DNA of 64,000 bases, from contig NZ_JAQBOC010000060.1 in assembly GCF_028288225.1 (NCBI RefSeq), positions 23,456-87,455 on the forward strand, given 5' to 3'. The notes beneath the pieces were generated by a model. The model was given only the letters and a program-made list of their open reading frames with translations. It was not told the DNA's origin and searched no databases. Shown piece by piece: positions 23,695 through 32,645 of this stretch. A program made the position numbers and the translations under genes. Each line of letters opens with the position of its first letter. Within the stretch, counting starts at the first letter, position 1. This DNA comes from Mucilaginibacter sp. GTDB taxonomy: Bacteria > Bacteroidota > Bacteroidia > Sphingobacteriales > Sphingobacteriaceae.

Positions 23695-24621
23695 ATGAGT
23701 GATAAACCTACCCGACTAAATTACCCGGCAATTAACCGGAGAAATTTTTTTGTTAATACTGTAAAAACTACCGGCGTTTTACTGCTTGCACCGCTTGTAA
23801 ATAAGGCATCGGGTTTTCTTAATATGGATGAATCTTACACGGTGGGTCAAATTATGGATCTGTTTATTAAACAAGTGCCGGGCGGGGCTTTAACTACTAC
23901 GGTTGATACTTTAAAATCCGGAAGCAGGGACACAAAGGTAACCGGGATAGTTACGGCCATGTTTGCAACCATTGAGGTGATCAGGAAGGCGGTTGACCTG
24001 GGCGCTAATTTTATTATCGCTCATGAACCTACTTTTTATAACCACCTTGATGACACCGGCTGGCTGCAAAATGATGAGGTTTATAAATACAAAGCCGCGC
24101 TGCTTAAACAACATAACATTGCCGTATGGCGGAACCACGATTATATTCACCGCATGGTTCCGGATGGTGTTACCCAAGGCGTGCTTGATCAATTGCAATG
24201 GCAAAAATATGCCGATAAAAAAATCCCTAATATCCTTACCATGCCTGCAACTTCATTAAAGAACCTGGTTGGTTATGTAAAAGAAAGGCTGGGCATTGAA
24301 AAGGTAAGATACATTGGCGATCCGGTGCAATCATGCACCCGGGTTTTATTTATGCCGGGGTCTGCGGGCGGACAACGACAGATCCAGGGTATAGCCCAGG
24401 TAAAGCCCGATGTATTGATCTGTGGTGAAATAGCGGAATGGGAAACCGCCGAATATGTGCGCGATGCAAGGGCGAAAGGTGATAAAATTTCACTGGTGGT
24501 GCTTGGCCATATAGCCAGCGAAGATGCAGGCTCGGAATTTATGCTGAGCTGGCTTAAAAAGAATGTACCTTCTGTTAAAGCTACTCGTGTAAAACCGGGG
24601 AACTCTTTATCGTTTATGTAA
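23695..24621 (+). CDS. Nif3-like dinuclear-metal protein with a twin-arginine signal
   Basis: A member of the Nif3/DUF34 family, which binds two metal ions; the family's reaction is unsettled (GTP cyclohydrolase-I-like proposals exist). The N-terminus carries a Tat-type signal, NRRNFFVNTVKTTGVLLLAP, so this member is probably exported folded with its metals. Family residues include IIAHEPTFYNH (metal-ligand His/Glu), AVWRNHDYIHR, GSAGGQRQ and a C-terminal LVVLGHIASE. Most Nif3 proteins are cytoplasmic, so export is the unusual point. It stands alone on this strand downstream of a CACTAC repeat. Confidence 0.82.
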   Translation: MSDKPTRLNYPAINRRNFFVNTVKTTGVLLLAPLVNKASGFLNMDESYTVGQIMDLFIKQVPGGALTTTVDTLKSGSRDTKVTGIVTAMFATIEVIRKAVDLGANFIIAHEPTFYNHLDDTGWLQNDEVYKYKAALLKQHNIAVWRNHDYIHRMVPDGVTQGVLDQLQWQKYADKKIPNILTMPATSLKNLVGYVKERLGIEKVRYIGDPVQSCTRVLFMPGSAGGQRQIQGIAQVKPDVLICGEIAEWETAEYVRDARAKGDKISLVVLGHIASEDAGSEFMLSWLKKNVPSVKATRVKPGNSLSFM

Positions 24622-24634
24622 AAACGTCCCGAAT

Positions 24635-24745
24635 AGCGTAGGCCTGCGACCTACGCTAATGGATTTCGCCCTTTCAGGACTTTGAATAGCGGCTCTCCCG
24701 ACCTGAAGGGCCTAATATACCAGCACAAGTCGCAGGCCTGTGGGC
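24635..24745. repeat. Nested inverted repeats between convergent genes
   Basis: An 8-bp hairpin AGCGTAGG-CCTGCGA-CCTACGCT (24635-24657), a wider pair GCCCTTTCAGG (24668-24678) and CCTGAAGGGC (24702-24711), and a third block with GTCGCAGGCCTG (24729-24740) that is complementary to the CAGGCCTACGC-type arm. It sits between the Nif3-like stop and the AhpD stop and may end both transcripts. Confidence 0.5.
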
Positions 24746-24752
24746 AAATTAT

Positions 24753-25337
24753 TTAAAACACAACCTTTCCGGTAGCAGTTACCAGTGATGCAATTCTAAC
24801 CGCATCAAAGATCCGCTCTTCAGTTGTACCCAATTTTATAAGAGAATCTTCATGAGCATTTACACACATTTCGCAGCCATTAACTGCAGAAATGGCAAGG
24901 CTCATCAGCTCAAAAAATTCTTTCCCGGTTACGGGCTTCATCATTAGCTGCATCCGGATCCGGGCGGGGATCTGTGTATACTTTTCCTTTTGCGTAAAAT
25001 GACGGAAACGGTAAAAGATATTGTTTGATGCCAGTAATGATGCGCAACCCACCGCTTCGCCAATTTCGGCAGCAGTAGCTTCCTGTTCTTCAGCATATTT
25101 GGCAAAAAATGTTGCCAGCAATGTATTATTGTTATTAATAGCGGTTGAAAGGCCAAGCAGGGCACATTCTTTTGCGCTCAAATGTTCAGATGTAAGCGTG
25201 CTTGTAAAATTCAGCTTCAAGTCGCGCAGGTAGCGCGATTCGCCGTTTTCGAGCAGGGTGAGGCTGTTAGTGCGATAAGTGGTATCGAAGCCCAGGCTTT
25301 GCAGCAACTCGGTTATTATCTCAGTGGATTCATTCAT
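24753..25337 (-). CDS. AhpD-like alkylhydroperoxidase (carboxymuconolactone decarboxylase family)
   Basis: A small all-helical redox protein (194 residues) with the AhpD CxxC motif and proton-relay residues in NGCEMCVNAHEDSLIKLG. In mycobacteria AhpD recharges the peroxiredoxin AhpC. Here it lies directly downstream of an AhpC-type peroxiredoxin on the same strand, and the two probably form a peroxide-reducing pair. The genes are 68 bases apart with a terminator-like hairpin between, so AhpD is either expressed by read-through or has its own promoter. Confidence 0.86.
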   Translation of the reverse strand: MNESTEIITELLQSLGFDTTYRTNSLTLLENGESRYLRDLKLNFTSTLTSEHLSAKECALLGLSTAINNNNTLLATFFAKYAEEQEATAAEIGEAVGCASLLASNNIFYRFRHFTQKEKYTQIPARIRMQLMMKPVTGKEFFELMSLAISAVNGCEMCVNAHEDSLIKLGTTEERIFDAVRIASLVTATGKVVF

Positions 25338-25356
25338 TTTTTTAGAATTTATTGTA

Positions 25357-25387
25357 TAAAAAATCCCCGCATTTATTAAATACGGGG
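25357..25387 (-). terminator. Rho-independent terminator after ahpC
   Basis: On the minus strand a GC-rich hairpin (CCCCGTATTTA / TAAATGCGGGG) is followed directly by ATTTTTT. It lies 19 bases after the AhpC-like stop and before the AhpD start. Confidence 0.75.
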
Positions 25388-25405
25388 ACCATATATTTTA
25401 ATTAA

Positions 25406-25951
25406 TTAAACAGTAATAGTTTCTTCGCCTTTAACCCAGTTGCAAGGGCAAAGCTCGTCGGTCTGTAAACCATCAAGTACACGCAAAACTTCTTTAACGT
25501 TACGGCCTACACTTAAATCATTTACAGAAACCCAACGGATAATGCCAGTAGGATCGATAATAAAGGTAGCACGGTAAGCAATTTTTTCGTTTGGCTCTAA
25601 TATACCAAGCTCTTCAGCTAATGATTTTGAAGTATCAGCAAGCATCGGGAATTTAAGATCGCGCAGATCCGCATGATCTCTTCTCCAGGCAGCGTGTACA
25701 AATTCAGTATCAGTTGAAGCACCAATTAAACGGGTGTCGCGGTCGCGGAACTCACCGTAGCTTTTATTGAACTCGGCAATTTCGGTAGGGCATACAAAAG
25801 TAAAATCCTTTGGCCACCAGAACATTACTGTCCAAACGTTATCTTCATTTACAAGAAAATCTGAAGTGATCGTTTCAAACTCTTTTCCTTTTTCAATACT
25901 TACAACAGCTGTTTTAGAAAACTGAGGGAATTTTTGACCTATAGTTAGCAT
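25406..25951 (-). CDS. AhpC-type peroxiredoxin
   Basis: A two-Cys peroxiredoxin reducing hydrogen peroxide and organic peroxides in the cytoplasm (181 residues, no signal peptide). The peroxidatic cysteine is in KDFTFVCPTEIAEF and the resolving cysteines are in the C-terminal ELCPCNWVKGEET. This C-terminal CPCNW type resembles AhpC proteins that work with AhpD, which matches the gene next door. A TATATTTG -7 box lies 28 bases upstream. Confidence 0.92.
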   Translation of the reverse strand: MLTIGQKFPQFSKTAVVSIEKGKEFETITSDFLVNEDNVWTVMFWWPKDFTFVCPTEIAEFNKSYGEFRDRDTRLIGASTDTEFVHAAWRRDHADLRDLKFPMLADTSKSLAEELGILEPNEKIAYRATFIIDPTGIIRWVSVNDLSVGRNVKEVLRVLDGLQTDELCPCNWVKGEETITV

Positions 25952-25978
25952 ATTAATAATGTTTTTAAATTTTCATTG

Positions 25979-26004
25979 CAAATATACCACTTTTAAAGAG
26001 GTGG
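25979..26004 (-). promoter_or_regulatory. Probable ahpC promoter with an imperfect palindrome
   Basis: On the minus strand TATATTTG (25979-25986) matches the Bacteroidota -7 consensus TAnnTTTG, 28 bases before the ahpC start. Directly upstream lies an imperfect palindrome with CCAC/GTGG ends (25987-26004), in the place where a repressor or activator would bind. No clear -33 TTTG element is seen. Confidence 0.45.
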
Positions 26005-26429
26005 CATTATATAAATTATTTATATAATATAAGTTATATCTATAATCAATCGCTTTTATAATCATTTTTATCAATATAATAAAAAGACGGCTTTTATAGC
26101 TAAACAATTCACTTATTTAAAAAAAGAGCCGCTTAGAATTGTGAAAGGCACAATTAGTTTTAAATTTAAAACGTGTCCGCAGGGGCCATTTTGTAAAAAT
26201 ATTTTTTTCCTGGCTTCCATTAAAAAAATATAAATGCTGCAAGTGCTTGCGCAATAAATGGTTTTTAAAATAAATTGTAATTCTTACTTTATTAGTTTTT
26301 CTGTCTATAATTCGTTCGTGTTTAATTGAATATAAAACGGTAAAAACCTACTTTTACCAATCACAACTGTTTTATCTTTTTGTCTGGCTGATTTAAATTA
26401 AGACCAGAACAAGCTTTATTATCAATTTT
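26005..26429. other. AT-rich intergenic stretch, nothing recognised
   Basis: This stretch separates the divergent ahpC and GH36-like genes. It is strongly AT-rich with several A and T runs. I see no gene, clear promoter box, long inverted repeat or RNA gene in it. Confidence 0.4.
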
Positions 26430-28094
26430 ATGCACAGACGCAATTTTGTAAAACTTTCTGCCACTACCATGGCTGCTCTATTATTTAGCCGGATCACTTA
26501 CGCAAGTGGCGATACCGCTTTAATGAATAATCCTGATGAGGTTTGGGGACAAGCGGGCGCAGAATGGTTTCAGCTAAAGCCGTCAGGCAGCGGATTTACT
26601 TATAAGGATATTGAAGTGAACATAAAAACAAACGGTAATGCAAGCGGGGTATATATCCGATCGCCCTCAATGGCCTTAACGGGGGTCCGCCTAAAATGGA
26701 AGCATCAAACAAATGCATCGTCAAAAGTATTAGGCGATCATTGGGAACGTACTTATGGCGACATGGCATGGAAATCTCCTGACAGTAATATTAAAAATCC
26801 ATGGTATGTATTATTAAATGATGATAAGCATACGGCCTGCTTTGGTGTTAAAACCGGAGCCAATACTATTTGCTGGTGGGCTGTTAATCCTGATAGCCTG
26901 GAATTGATCCTTGATACCCACTCAGGCGGATCAGGCGTCCAGTTAGGCGCACGTAAATTGCATGCTGCCGATATTGTAACTACAGAAAGCACCGCAACTG
27001 AAAACCCATTTGCTACGGCCCGCAGGTTTTGTAAGCTGATGTGCGATAAGCCCCGCCTGCCCAAGCAGCCTGTTTATGGGATAAATGACTGGTATTATGC
27101 TTACGGAAATAATTCAGCGAAGCTGATAAGAGAAACTACTGCAATGATGGCCGAACTGGTAACGGATATCAATAACCGTCCATTTTCAGTAGTTGATGCA
27201 GGATGGGCTGAATATTCACCCTTATTGCCTGGTGATGGCGGTTGGAACGAAACTTACTCAAAACCGAACGACAAGTTTAAGGATATGCATGCGCTGGGCG
27301 ATGAAATTAAAAAGCTGGGAATGCGTCCGGGTTTATGGATCCGCCCTTTATGTGCCAGGCATGATGAAAAAGCCAGCCTGCTGCTTCCAAAGATCCCCGG
27401 CAGGAACGACCCTAAAAGTCCTTTACTCGATCCAACTATCCCCGAAAACATAGAACGCATTAAGTATTACTTTGATGTGTATAAAGAGTGGGGATTTGAG
27501 ATGGTAAAGCATGATTATACTACTAATGACATAAGTGGCAGGTGGGGATTTGAGATGAAGGACAGCTTCACTGCGCCCGGTTGGAGCTTTTATGATAAGA
27601 GCAAAACAACAGCCGAAGTTATCAACCATCTTTACCGTTCAATCCGCGAAGCGGCAGGCGAAAACATTTATGTAATAGGCTGTAATACCATGAGCCACCT
27701 GTCTGCAGGTCAATTTGAACTTAACCGGATTGGGGACGATACCAGTGGTAAAGAATGGGCCCGCACGCGTAAAATGGGTGTAAATACCATGGGCTTTAGG
27801 TTACCGCAGCATAATGCTTTTTATGCGGTAGATGGCGACTGCGTTGGCTTAACCACCGATATTCCGTGGGAAAAGAACAAACAATGGATGCAACTACTTG
27901 CCGAAAGCAGCGCTCCTTTATTTATATCCGCACAGCCTGAAGCATTAGGCGCTGAGCAAAAAAGCTTTATTAAAGAATGTTTGGCCAAAGCTGCCAAAAC
28001 ACAACCCATTGGCGAGCCACTGGATTGGCTGACAAATCCATTCCCGGCCAAATGGAAATTGAATGACAGGGAGGTTGATTTTAATTGGAGCTGA
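26430..28094 (+). CDS. GH36/GH27-like (clan D) glycosidase with a twin-arginine-like signal
   Basis: A probable exported alpha-glycosidase of the alpha-galactosidase (melibiase) type. The N-terminus HRRNFVKLSATTMAALLFS resembles a Tat signal. An N-terminal beta-rich domain (about 40-200) precedes a TIM barrel starting at YGINDWYYAYG. The candidate nucleophile is Asp362 in EMVKHDY, and Asp436/Asp437 in RIGDDTSG is a likely acid/base region; the segment FSVVDAGW is also typical. Overall similarity to studied alpha-galactosidases looks low, so the exact sugar is uncertain. It stands alone, followed by a hairpin repeat. Confidence 0.7.
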   Translation: MHRRNFVKLSATTMAALLFSRITYASGDTALMNNPDEVWGQAGAEWFQLKPSGSGFTYKDIEVNIKTNGNASGVYIRSPSMALTGVRLKWKHQTNASSKVLGDHWERTYGDMAWKSPDSNIKNPWYVLLNDDKHTACFGVKTGANTICWWAVNPDSLELILDTHSGGSGVQLGARKLHAADIVTTESTATENPFATARRFCKLMCDKPRLPKQPVYGINDWYYAYGNNSAKLIRETTAMMAELVTDINNRPFSVVDAGWAEYSPLLPGDGGWNETYSKPNDKFKDMHALGDEIKKLGMRPGLWIRPLCARHDEKASLLLPKIPGRNDPKSPLLDPTIPENIERIKYYFDVYKEWGFEMVKHDYTTNDISGRWGFEMKDSFTAPGWSFYDKSKTTAEVINHLYRSIREAAGENIYVIGCNTMSHLSAGQFELNRIGDDTSGKEWARTRKMGVNTMGFRLPQHNAFYAVDGDCVGLTTDIPWEKNKQWMQLLAESSAPLFISAQPEALGAEQKSFIKECLAKAAKTQPIGEPLDWLTNPFPAKWKLNDREVDFNWS

Positions 28095-28101
28095 GGAAAG
28101 A

Positions 28102-28207
28102 GACAAGAATCAAGAAGTCAGGAATCAAGATAAAAAGGAAGACTGTTTTGCCCTTTCTGATGCCGTACCTCTTTATCTTGCATCTTGATTCTTGACTTCT
28201 TGATTCT
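28102..28207. repeat. Hairpin repeat, TCAAGAATCAAGA family (copy 3)
   Basis: The left arm near 28102-28132 (GACAAGAATCAAGAAGTCAG) is mirrored near 28173-28207 (TTGATTCTTGACTTCTTGAT). It starts 8 bases after the GH36-like stop and may act as a terminator. Confidence 0.6.
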
Positions 28208-28269
28208 ATTTTTCCGCACAACTGTAACCTTATACCATATTCAGCATCTCACAGGGATATAAAACCATT

Positions 28270-29142
28270 ATGGCCTTAGTAATTCAAAATCTTACCAAAC
28301 AATATAACAAACATAAAACAGGGTTATCCAATTATTCTATTACTATAGATAAAGGAATTTTAGGTTTGCTTGGCCCAAACGGCGCCGGTAAATCAACCCT
28401 GATGAAAATTATCGCCACCATTAGCAAACCTACCGCAGGTACGCTTTTTTTGGATGGCGAGGATATCATTAACAATCCCGATAAAATTCGTAAAATCCTT
28501 GGCTACCTGCCTCAGGATTTTGGTGTTTACCCAAATCTGAATGCTTACGAGTTTTTAGAATATATAGCAGCACTTAAAGGTGTTGGTGGCACCGCCTTAC
28601 GCAAGCGGATAGATATGCTGCTTGATGGTGTTAACCTAACTGCAGATGCAAAACGCCCCATAGGAACCTATTCGGGGGGAATGAAACAGCGCATAGGGAT
28701 TGCCCAAGCCCTGCTTAACAATCCTAAAGTGCTGATCTTTGACGAACCCACTGTGGGGCTTGATCCTGAAGAGCGGGTAAGGTTCCGGCAGCTGATATCC
28801 GACATGGCCAGCGATTGTATTATTATTCTTTCATCACACATTGTATCAGATATTGAGGCAATTGCCGATGAAGTGGCTATTATGCAACACGGAACACTGC
28901 TTGAAAAAGGCATGCAGCCCGATATTATTAAATTGGTTGAAGGCAAGGTATTTGAAACCGTACTAAACAGCAATGACCTTACCGCCTTAAAAGCTAAACA
29001 CCTGGTTATTGATACCAGCCGCCAGAAAGAACTTACAAAGGTGCGGTACATTACCAAAAACAATAAGCCTGAAACAGCTTCTGTTGCTGTAAACGCTACT
29101 TTAGAAGATGCTTATTTGTTTTTAACACAAAACAAAGCCTAA
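28270..29142 (+). CDS. ABC transporter ATP-binding protein
   Basis: A cytoplasmic ATPase subunit (290 residues) that powers the membrane protein encoded next. Walker A is GPNGAGKST, the Q-loop lies in GYLPQDFGVYPN, the signature is TYSGGMKQRIGIAQA and Walker B is VLIFDEPTVGLD, with the H-loop in SSHIVSD. The C-terminal tail resembles ABC-2 type drug/lipid export ATPases. The permease start is 4 bases after the stop, so they form a two-gene operon. The cargo is unknown. Confidence 0.92.
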   Translation: MALVIQNLTKQYNKHKTGLSNYSITIDKGILGLLGPNGAGKSTLMKIIATISKPTAGTLFLDGEDIINNPDKIRKILGYLPQDFGVYPNLNAYEFLEYIAALKGVGGTALRKRIDMLLDGVNLTADAKRPIGTYSGGMKQRIGIAQALLNNPKVLIFDEPTVGLDPEERVRFRQLISDMASDCIIILSSHIVSDIEAIADEVAIMQHGTLLEKGMQPDIIKLVEGKVFETVLNSNDLTALKAKHLVIDTSRQKELTKVRYITKNNKPETASVAVNATLEDAYLFLTQNKA

Positions 29143-29145
29143 GCA

Positions 29146-30723
29146 GTGAGATACATTTACAGCATAATAAAGGCCGACTATTTGCAGCGCACGCGCAGCT
29201 ATTCCTTTTTAATAACACTTGCCATTACAATTTATGGGGCCTACTCTTTTGTACCGCCTCCAACAGCTTCTTATACCACGTTATCCATGGTTGGTTACAA
29301 GGGCGTTTTTAACGCGGCATGGGTAGGCTATGTTTCGGCAATGATGACAGCCATCATGCTCTCGTTATATGGGTTCTTTTTAATAAATAGCGGCATTAAA
29401 AAGGATATAGATACCGAAGTTGGTTTGATAATAGCAACCACGCCTATTACCAACTTTGGATACCTGCTAAGCAAATTGTTCAGCAATTTTTTAGTGTTGC
29501 TTACCATTGCAGCAATCACGTTCGTGGTTAGCATTGCTATGTTTTTTGTACGAAGCAGCGGCTATCCTTTTATAATTGGCGATTTTATAGCTCCTTATAT
29601 CTTTTTTGCATTACCAGCATTATTTACCATCTCGGCCCTGGCCATAGTTGCCGAGGTTTTTTTAGGCCGGAAGAATATTCTGCAATACATCCTTTTCATT
29701 TTTCTATTCGGCATTATAATGGCCAATGTAAATGGGCAGAAAAACAATACCGTAGCAGTTTTTATAGATCCGTTTGGTGTGCGCGTTATGACCAACAGCA
29801 TTAAAGACAAGGTAAACACGCAGTTTCATGAAAATATTAAAGATGTGTCCCTTGGTTTTGTTTTTGGTGCCAAACACGCATTTAAAACCTTTGAATGGAA
29901 TGGCGTCAGCTGGACAGGCATTTTCTTTTTAAGCCGTTTATTATGGATCTGCATTGCTTTTGGTATTGTTTATTTTTCATCCTTCTTCTTCCACCGCTTT
30001 GATTTTAAACAATCGGTAAGTAAAAAGAATAAAGTTTCAGCATCTGCAGATCTAACCCAAGTATTAAGATCAGCTCCTGTAAGCATCAACCTGGCATCCC
30101 TGCCCCCGGTTGTTGCTGATTATGCTATATTTCCATTTATTAAAATTGAGTTGTTGTTATTGATCCGCAAGGGGCCAAAATGGTTTTGGTTTATAAACGG
30201 CGGGCTTGGGCTAAGCATGCTGTTCGTTCCGTTAAACATTGCCCACGCTTATTTGTTACCTGTATTATTATTTTTACAGGTTACCCGCTGGTCGGACCTG
30301 GCTACCAAGGAAAAAACGAACAGGCTGCATTATTTTACCTATTCGTCATACAAACCACTACAGCGGATGCTGCCCGCTCAATTACTTGCCGGTATTATAA
30401 TGTCAATAGTATTAACATTGCCGGTACTGCTCCGGTATCTTATAGCAGCGAATTTTTATTCCATTATCAACATTATTAACGGAGCTGTATTTATTGTGCT
30501 GTTAGCAGTTTGCCTTGGAATTTTAAGCGGCGGCAAGAAACTATACGAGATCATATTTTTTATGCTTACTTATGCTGTTATTGAAAAAATACCACCGGCT
30601 GATTATTTAGGTGGAATGCAGCATGATTCGCACCTGGGCTTTATAACAATAGTATTGGCATTGAATATATTTTTAGGTGCGGTAAGTTTTGCGGTTAGGA
30701 GTTACCAGGTTAGGCATTTGTAA
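29146..30723 (+). CDS. ABC-2 type transporter permease
   Basis: The membrane partner of the ATPase upstream (525 residues). It starts at a GTG 4 bases after the ATPase stop; no nearby ATG fits better. About twelve hydrophobic segments are visible in two groups (about 20-290 and 340-520) separated by a charged loop (KQSVSKKNKVSAS). This looks like a duplicated or tandem ABC-2 permease in one chain. The transported compound cannot be told from sequence. Confidence 0.82.
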   Translation: MRYIYSIIKADYLQRTRSYSFLITLAITIYGAYSFVPPPTASYTTLSMVGYKGVFNAAWVGYVSAMMTAIMLSLYGFFLINSGIKKDIDTEVGLIIATTPITNFGYLLSKLFSNFLVLLTIAAITFVVSIAMFFVRSSGYPFIIGDFIAPYIFFALPALFTISALAIVAEVFLGRKNILQYILFIFLFGIIMANVNGQKNNTVAVFIDPFGVRVMTNSIKDKVNTQFHENIKDVSLGFVFGAKHAFKTFEWNGVSWTGIFFLSRLLWICIAFGIVYFSSFFFHRFDFKQSVSKKNKVSASADLTQVLRSAPVSINLASLPPVVADYAIFPFIKIELLLLIRKGPKWFWFINGGLGLSMLFVPLNIAHAYLLPVLLFLQVTRWSDLATKEKTNRLHYFTYSSYKPLQRMLPAQLLAGIIMSIVLTLPVLLRYLIAANFYSIINIINGAVFIVLLAVCLGILSGGKKLYEIIFFMLTYAVIEKIPPADYLGGMQHDSHLGFITIVLALNIFLGAVSFAVRSYQVRHL

Positions 30724-30790
30724 ACGGATCACTTTTCAGGGTAATTGAGAATAATTATCAATTCTGTATTAAATTAATATCTGGATTGTT

Positions 30791-31612
30791 TTAACGGGCG
30801 CCTATCCCTTTACGATAAATTTTAATTGCCCTTACTATTGAGCTGGCTATTGCATTCTGCCCGTCTTCAGAATTCAAATATTTTTCTTCAATATTATTAT
30901 TTATGTAACCCGTTTCAACCAATACGGCGGGCATTGCGCTATGGGCCAAAACCAAAACACCTTGTTCCTTAACCCCGCGGCTTTTGCGGCCATCATTATT
31001 TTTAAACTGATCATTCAAAAGATCGCCAAACAGGATACTTTGTTTGCGGTATTTTTGCATAAATGTATTTAAAATAATCATTGAGGCAGGGTCCTTTTCG
31101 TCATACCCCGCATAGTTTTTTTTGTAGTCTTTTTCTATGTAGATAGAGGCATTCTCACGCAGGGCCTCCATCTGCTCCTCTTTACGGTGAAAGCCATATA
31201 CCAAAAGCATTACACCTTTTTCTTTATGGGCAATTTTTGCTGTCCCTTCCGGAGATGAATTACAATGAATGGAAATAAATAAGTTGGCATTTATTTGGTT
31301 AGCAATTTTAGCCCGTTTATTTAATTCAACAAACTTATCGGTAGTACGGGTCATTACTACGTTTACATCCTGCATGTTTTTTTTAAGCAGGCGTTCTACT
31401 TTTTTGGCTATTGCTAACGTTACATTTTTTTCGAAGGAGTATGAACCATGAGCCCCCGGATCTTTCCCGCCGTGCCCTGCATCAATTACAACCGTTCTGA
31501 ATTTAAAAGATGATTCAGGCAGTTCATCGTCAACAGTAAAAGATGTTAATATGAAAAATAAAAACAGGGTAAGCGGTCTAAGTACATTTAAGCGTTTAGC
31601 GTTCCTGATCAT
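30791..31612 (-). CDS. N-acetylmuramoyl-L-alanine amidase (Amidase_3)
   Basis: Cleaves the amide bond between N-acetylmuramic acid and the stem peptide of peptidoglycan, in the periplasm. Zinc-site motifs are VVIDAGHGGKDPGAHG, NLFISIHCNSSPEG and AVLVETGYINN. The start at 31612 (MIRNAKRL) is chosen because it is an ATG giving a clear signal sequence; a TTG frame extends to 31639. There is no SPOR or LysM domain. The Fur-family gene lies upstream on the same strand, close enough to share a transcript. Confidence 0.9.
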   Translation of the reverse strand: MIRNAKRLNVLRPLTLFLFFILTSFTVDDELPESSFKFRTVVIDAGHGGKDPGAHGSYSFEKNVTLAIAKKVERLLKKNMQDVNVVMTRTTDKFVELNKRAKIANQINANLFISIHCNSSPEGTAKIAHKEKGVMLLVYGFHRKEEQMEALRENASIYIEKDYKKNYAGYDEKDPASMIILNTFMQKYRKQSILFGDLLNDQFKNNDGRKSRGVKEQGVLVLAHSAMPAVLVETGYINNNIEEKYLNSEDGQNAIASSIVRAIKIYRKGIGAR

Positions 31613-31655
31613 TAAGATAGATAAGCGTGCAATAACCAATTTGTTTCAATCTGTT

Positions 31656-32090
31656 TTACGCTGGTTTGTTGCATTTGGGACAAAGTCCGGTTGCATATAA
31701 AGTAAAGCCCTGCGGTTTAAAACCCCTGGGAAGTTTTATTTCCGGTAAATTAAGCTCGTCTAAGCAATATACATTTTTACAGTTGGTGCAATTAAAATGC
31801 AAGTGTTCGTCATGATGATGATCTTCGCCGCAAGCCGGTGAGCACATGGCATAATTTGCAGTTCCGTTTAAATCAAACACCTTATGAATAATGCCTTTTT
31901 CTTCGAATGCGCTTAGTATCCGGTATAAAGTAACACGATCAATATCGCTCATCACACCTTCCAAATCAGGCTGCGAAGTTGCCACATTCTTTGCCGATAA
32001 CATGGATAACACCTTAAGGCGCGGTCCTGTTTTCTTTAAATGATGCTTTTCAAGCAGGCCTTCAAAATTTTTATTATGGGTGTGAATCAT
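31656..32090 (-). CDS. Fur-family metal-responsive regulator (Zur-like)
   Basis: A dimeric metal-dependent repressor (144 residues). The N-terminal winged helix spans about 1-85 (RVTLYRILSAFEEKGIIHKV is the recognition region). The dimer/metal domain has a His cluster (GEDHHHDEHLHF), then CTNC and a C-terminal CPKC, the two CxxC pairs of the structural zinc site. Fur, Zur and PerR cannot be split with certainty by eye. The MerC neighbour, and a palindrome in front of that gene, favour zinc or a related metal. A palindrome overlapping its own -7 box suggests autoregulation. Confidence 0.86.
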   Translation of the reverse strand: MIHTHNKNFEGLLEKHHLKKTGPRLKVLSMLSAKNVATSQPDLEGVMSDIDRVTLYRILSAFEEKGIIHKVFDLNGTANYAMCSPACGEDHHHDEHLHFNCTNCKNVYCLDELNLPEIKLPRGFKPQGFTLYATGLCPKCNKPA

Positions 32091-32105
32091 TGAAATATTA
32101 AATAA

Positions 32106-32123
32106 TTTACAATTGCAAAGTTA
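32106..32123 (-). promoter_or_regulatory. Promoter and possible operator of the Fur-family gene
   Basis: On the minus strand TAACTTTG (32116-32123) fits the -7 consensus TAnnTTTG. It overlaps the near-palindrome TTTACAATTGCAAA (32106-32119), which shares ACAATTGCA with the clearer operator before merC. The site lies 16-33 bases before the start codon. Confidence 0.5.
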
Positions 32124-32140
32124 AAAAGAATAAAACATAA

Positions 32141-32212
32141 TTTAAGTCCTAAGTCAGTAGTCTTGAGTCTTAAGTAAAAATCTGACTTTGGACTCTAGAC
32201 TTAAGGCTACTT
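32141..32212. repeat. Low-complexity inverted repeat, AAGTCCTAAGTC family
   Basis: TTAAGTCCTAAGTCAGTAGT and TTGAGTCTTAAGT are mirrored by ACTTTGGACTCTAGACTTAA in the gap between the merC-like stop and the Fur-family promoter. A related stretch lies at about 61030-61105. Confidence 0.45.
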
Positions 32213-32215
32213 ACT

Positions 32216-32641
32216 TTACTTATGCGGGTGGCTGTGCTTTAAATGAAACAAGGTATTATCAGCTCTGCAGATGGTTGTGTACTTGTAATTAAAAAAATGC
32301 GCCGTAGCAATCAATAAACCACCAAAAGGCACAATAATAGCTTCGCGCCAGTTAGTTACATATAAATGACCGATAATTATTATTAAAAAACCTCCCACAA
32401 GCAAAATCATAGGCAAAATACGGTGATGCGAGCGAAAATAGGAAAGACCAATAGCATAAACGCCTATAAATAAGGCAAAAATTATCATACTCCACTCCAC
32501 CCATGGGTTGGCTAAAAACCCTAAGCCCAGCAATGGCAAGCTGGTAATTAAAAAGGGCACTACAGCACAATGAACAGCACATAATATTGAAGCTGTCATG
32601 CCCATGTTATCAAGCTTGGTAGAATGCTTTGGATGATTCAT
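32216..32641 (-). CDS. MerC-domain membrane protein
   Basis: A small inner-membrane protein with about four hydrophobic segments, of the MerC family first known for mercury transport. The first helix contains MTASILCAVHCAVVPFLI with the paired cysteines typical of MerC, and a His-rich tail (HLKHSHPHK) ends the protein. In Bacteroidota many MerC proteins sit beside Fur-family genes and are probably linked to zinc or other metal handling. The start at 32641 (MNHPKHSTK) is preferred over an upstream in-frame ATG at 32677, since that one falls inside a palindromic operator and the -7 box lies between. Confidence 0.83.
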   Translation of the reverse strand: MNHPKHSTKLDNMGMTASILCAVHCAVVPFLITSLPLLGLGFLANPWVEWSMIIFALFIGVYAIGLSYFRSHHRILPMILLVGGFLIIIIGHLYVTNWREAIIVPFGGLLIATAHFFNYKYTTICRADNTLFHLKHSHPHK

Positions 32642-32645
32642 TTTG

